From Anaerolineae bacterium (GTDB taxonomy: Bacteria; Chloroflexota; Anaerolineae; 4572-78; J111): a DNA stretch of 41,912 nt. The stretch is taken from assembly GCA_016931895.1 (NCBI GenBank), contig JAFGDY010000288.1, positions 1 through 41,912 on the forward strand, written 5' to 3'. The position numbers and the translations under genes are program-made. Shown piece by piece: positions 41,679-41,912 of this stretch. The stretch's first letter is position 1; the number at the start of each line of letters is the position of its first letter. The notes below the pieces were generated by a model. That model was not told where the DNA came from, did not search any database, and saw only the letters and a list, made by a program, of their open reading frames with translations.

Positions 41679-41842
41679 AAATCTGTCTCCTTTAGTGTAC
41701 ATCGCCAAGTTCCTCTATTTTGGGAAAACTAAGATTCAAAGTTGGGCCATTGAAAGATAAGCACGGCGACCAAAATCGCCAGATTAATAAGAATGCCAAT
41801 GGCGCCTTTATCATGCAGTTTCTGCCATCTTGAATTTAGAAT

Positions 41843-41879
41843 AAAAAATGGGCGGGCTGCGAGTTGCGCAGAACCGCCC
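41843..41879 (-). terminator. Minus-strand terminator for a gene entering from the right
   Basis: On the minus strand, GGGCGG and CTGCG (41879-41867) pair with CGCAG and CCGCCC (41861-41850) with small bulges, followed by A-T-T-T-T-T-T (41849-41843). The gene it ends lies beyond the window. Confidence 0.65.
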
Positions 41880-41912
41880 TTGGGTAGAGAATTTGGCTAT
41901 GAACACACAAAA

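Noticed and set aside
41729-41837. A short minus-strand frame encoding a membrane-like peptide (KGAIGILINLAILVAVLIF)
   Set aside because: It looks like a membrane helix, but no start codon with a ribosome site was found before the terminator at 41843, so it may be a remnant.

Overview
The window looks like a chromosomal contig of a Chloroflexota bacterium, most likely an Anaerolineae-type lineage. This is inferred from gene style, not from a marker gene. The cues are a fused SecD-SecF, Pro/Thr-rich stalks joining membrane anchors to outer domains, DUF11, Calx-beta and cadherin-like surface proteins, a kinase/FGE-like fusion, short C-terminal tails of the type FMPIIFKN, and many intergenic palindromic repeats. 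No rRNA, tRNA, CRISPR array, phage or plasmid gene was seen.

Layout. 1-546 is the C-terminal part of an acetyl-xylan-esterase-type hydrolase. 721-4382 (minus) holds an acyl-CoA ligase, an HExxH membrane protein and tpiA. 4599-5907 (plus) holds lgt and a small Rdx/SelW-family gene that reads through an in-frame TGA, a probable selenoprotein missed by ordinary ORF calling. 6454-10829 (plus) holds a secreted metallopeptidase with two FnIII domains and secDF. 11123-17825 (minus) is a three-gene surface cluster: two proteins share an N-terminal anchor module but carry different outer domains (Calx-beta versus cadherin-like), flanking a DUF11 repeat protein. 18225-20531 (minus) is an orphan sensor histidine kinase. 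20707-23934 is housekeeping: mnmE converging on yebC-ruvC-ruvA. 24108-26601 (minus) holds a sugar kinase and a methyltransferase.

26859-34056 (plus) is the most unusual part. A Ser/Thr kinase with an outer FGE-like domain lacking both catalytic cysteines is followed by a secreted-VWA / membrane / cytosolic-SIR2 fusion, a membrane zinc-ribbon protein 7 bases behind it, a transposase remnant, and an M50-like membrane protease. The first two proteins share one plan: outer sensor, Pro/Thr stalk, one membrane helix, cytosolic enzyme. I propose a candidate membrane signalling or conflict system.

34045-41678 is mixed accessory content: a GNAT acetyltransferase, a glycerate kinase overlapping a zinc alcohol dehydrogenase, a TetR regulator with a consensus promoter, a chimeric pseudogene ending in a glycoside hydrolase family 1 tail, an SRPBCC membrane protein, a nucleotide-sugar-epimerase-like protein and an unknown membrane protein. 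Most gaps here contain long inverted repeats that look like dispersed or MITE-like elements. One family occurs twice in the window in opposite orientations.
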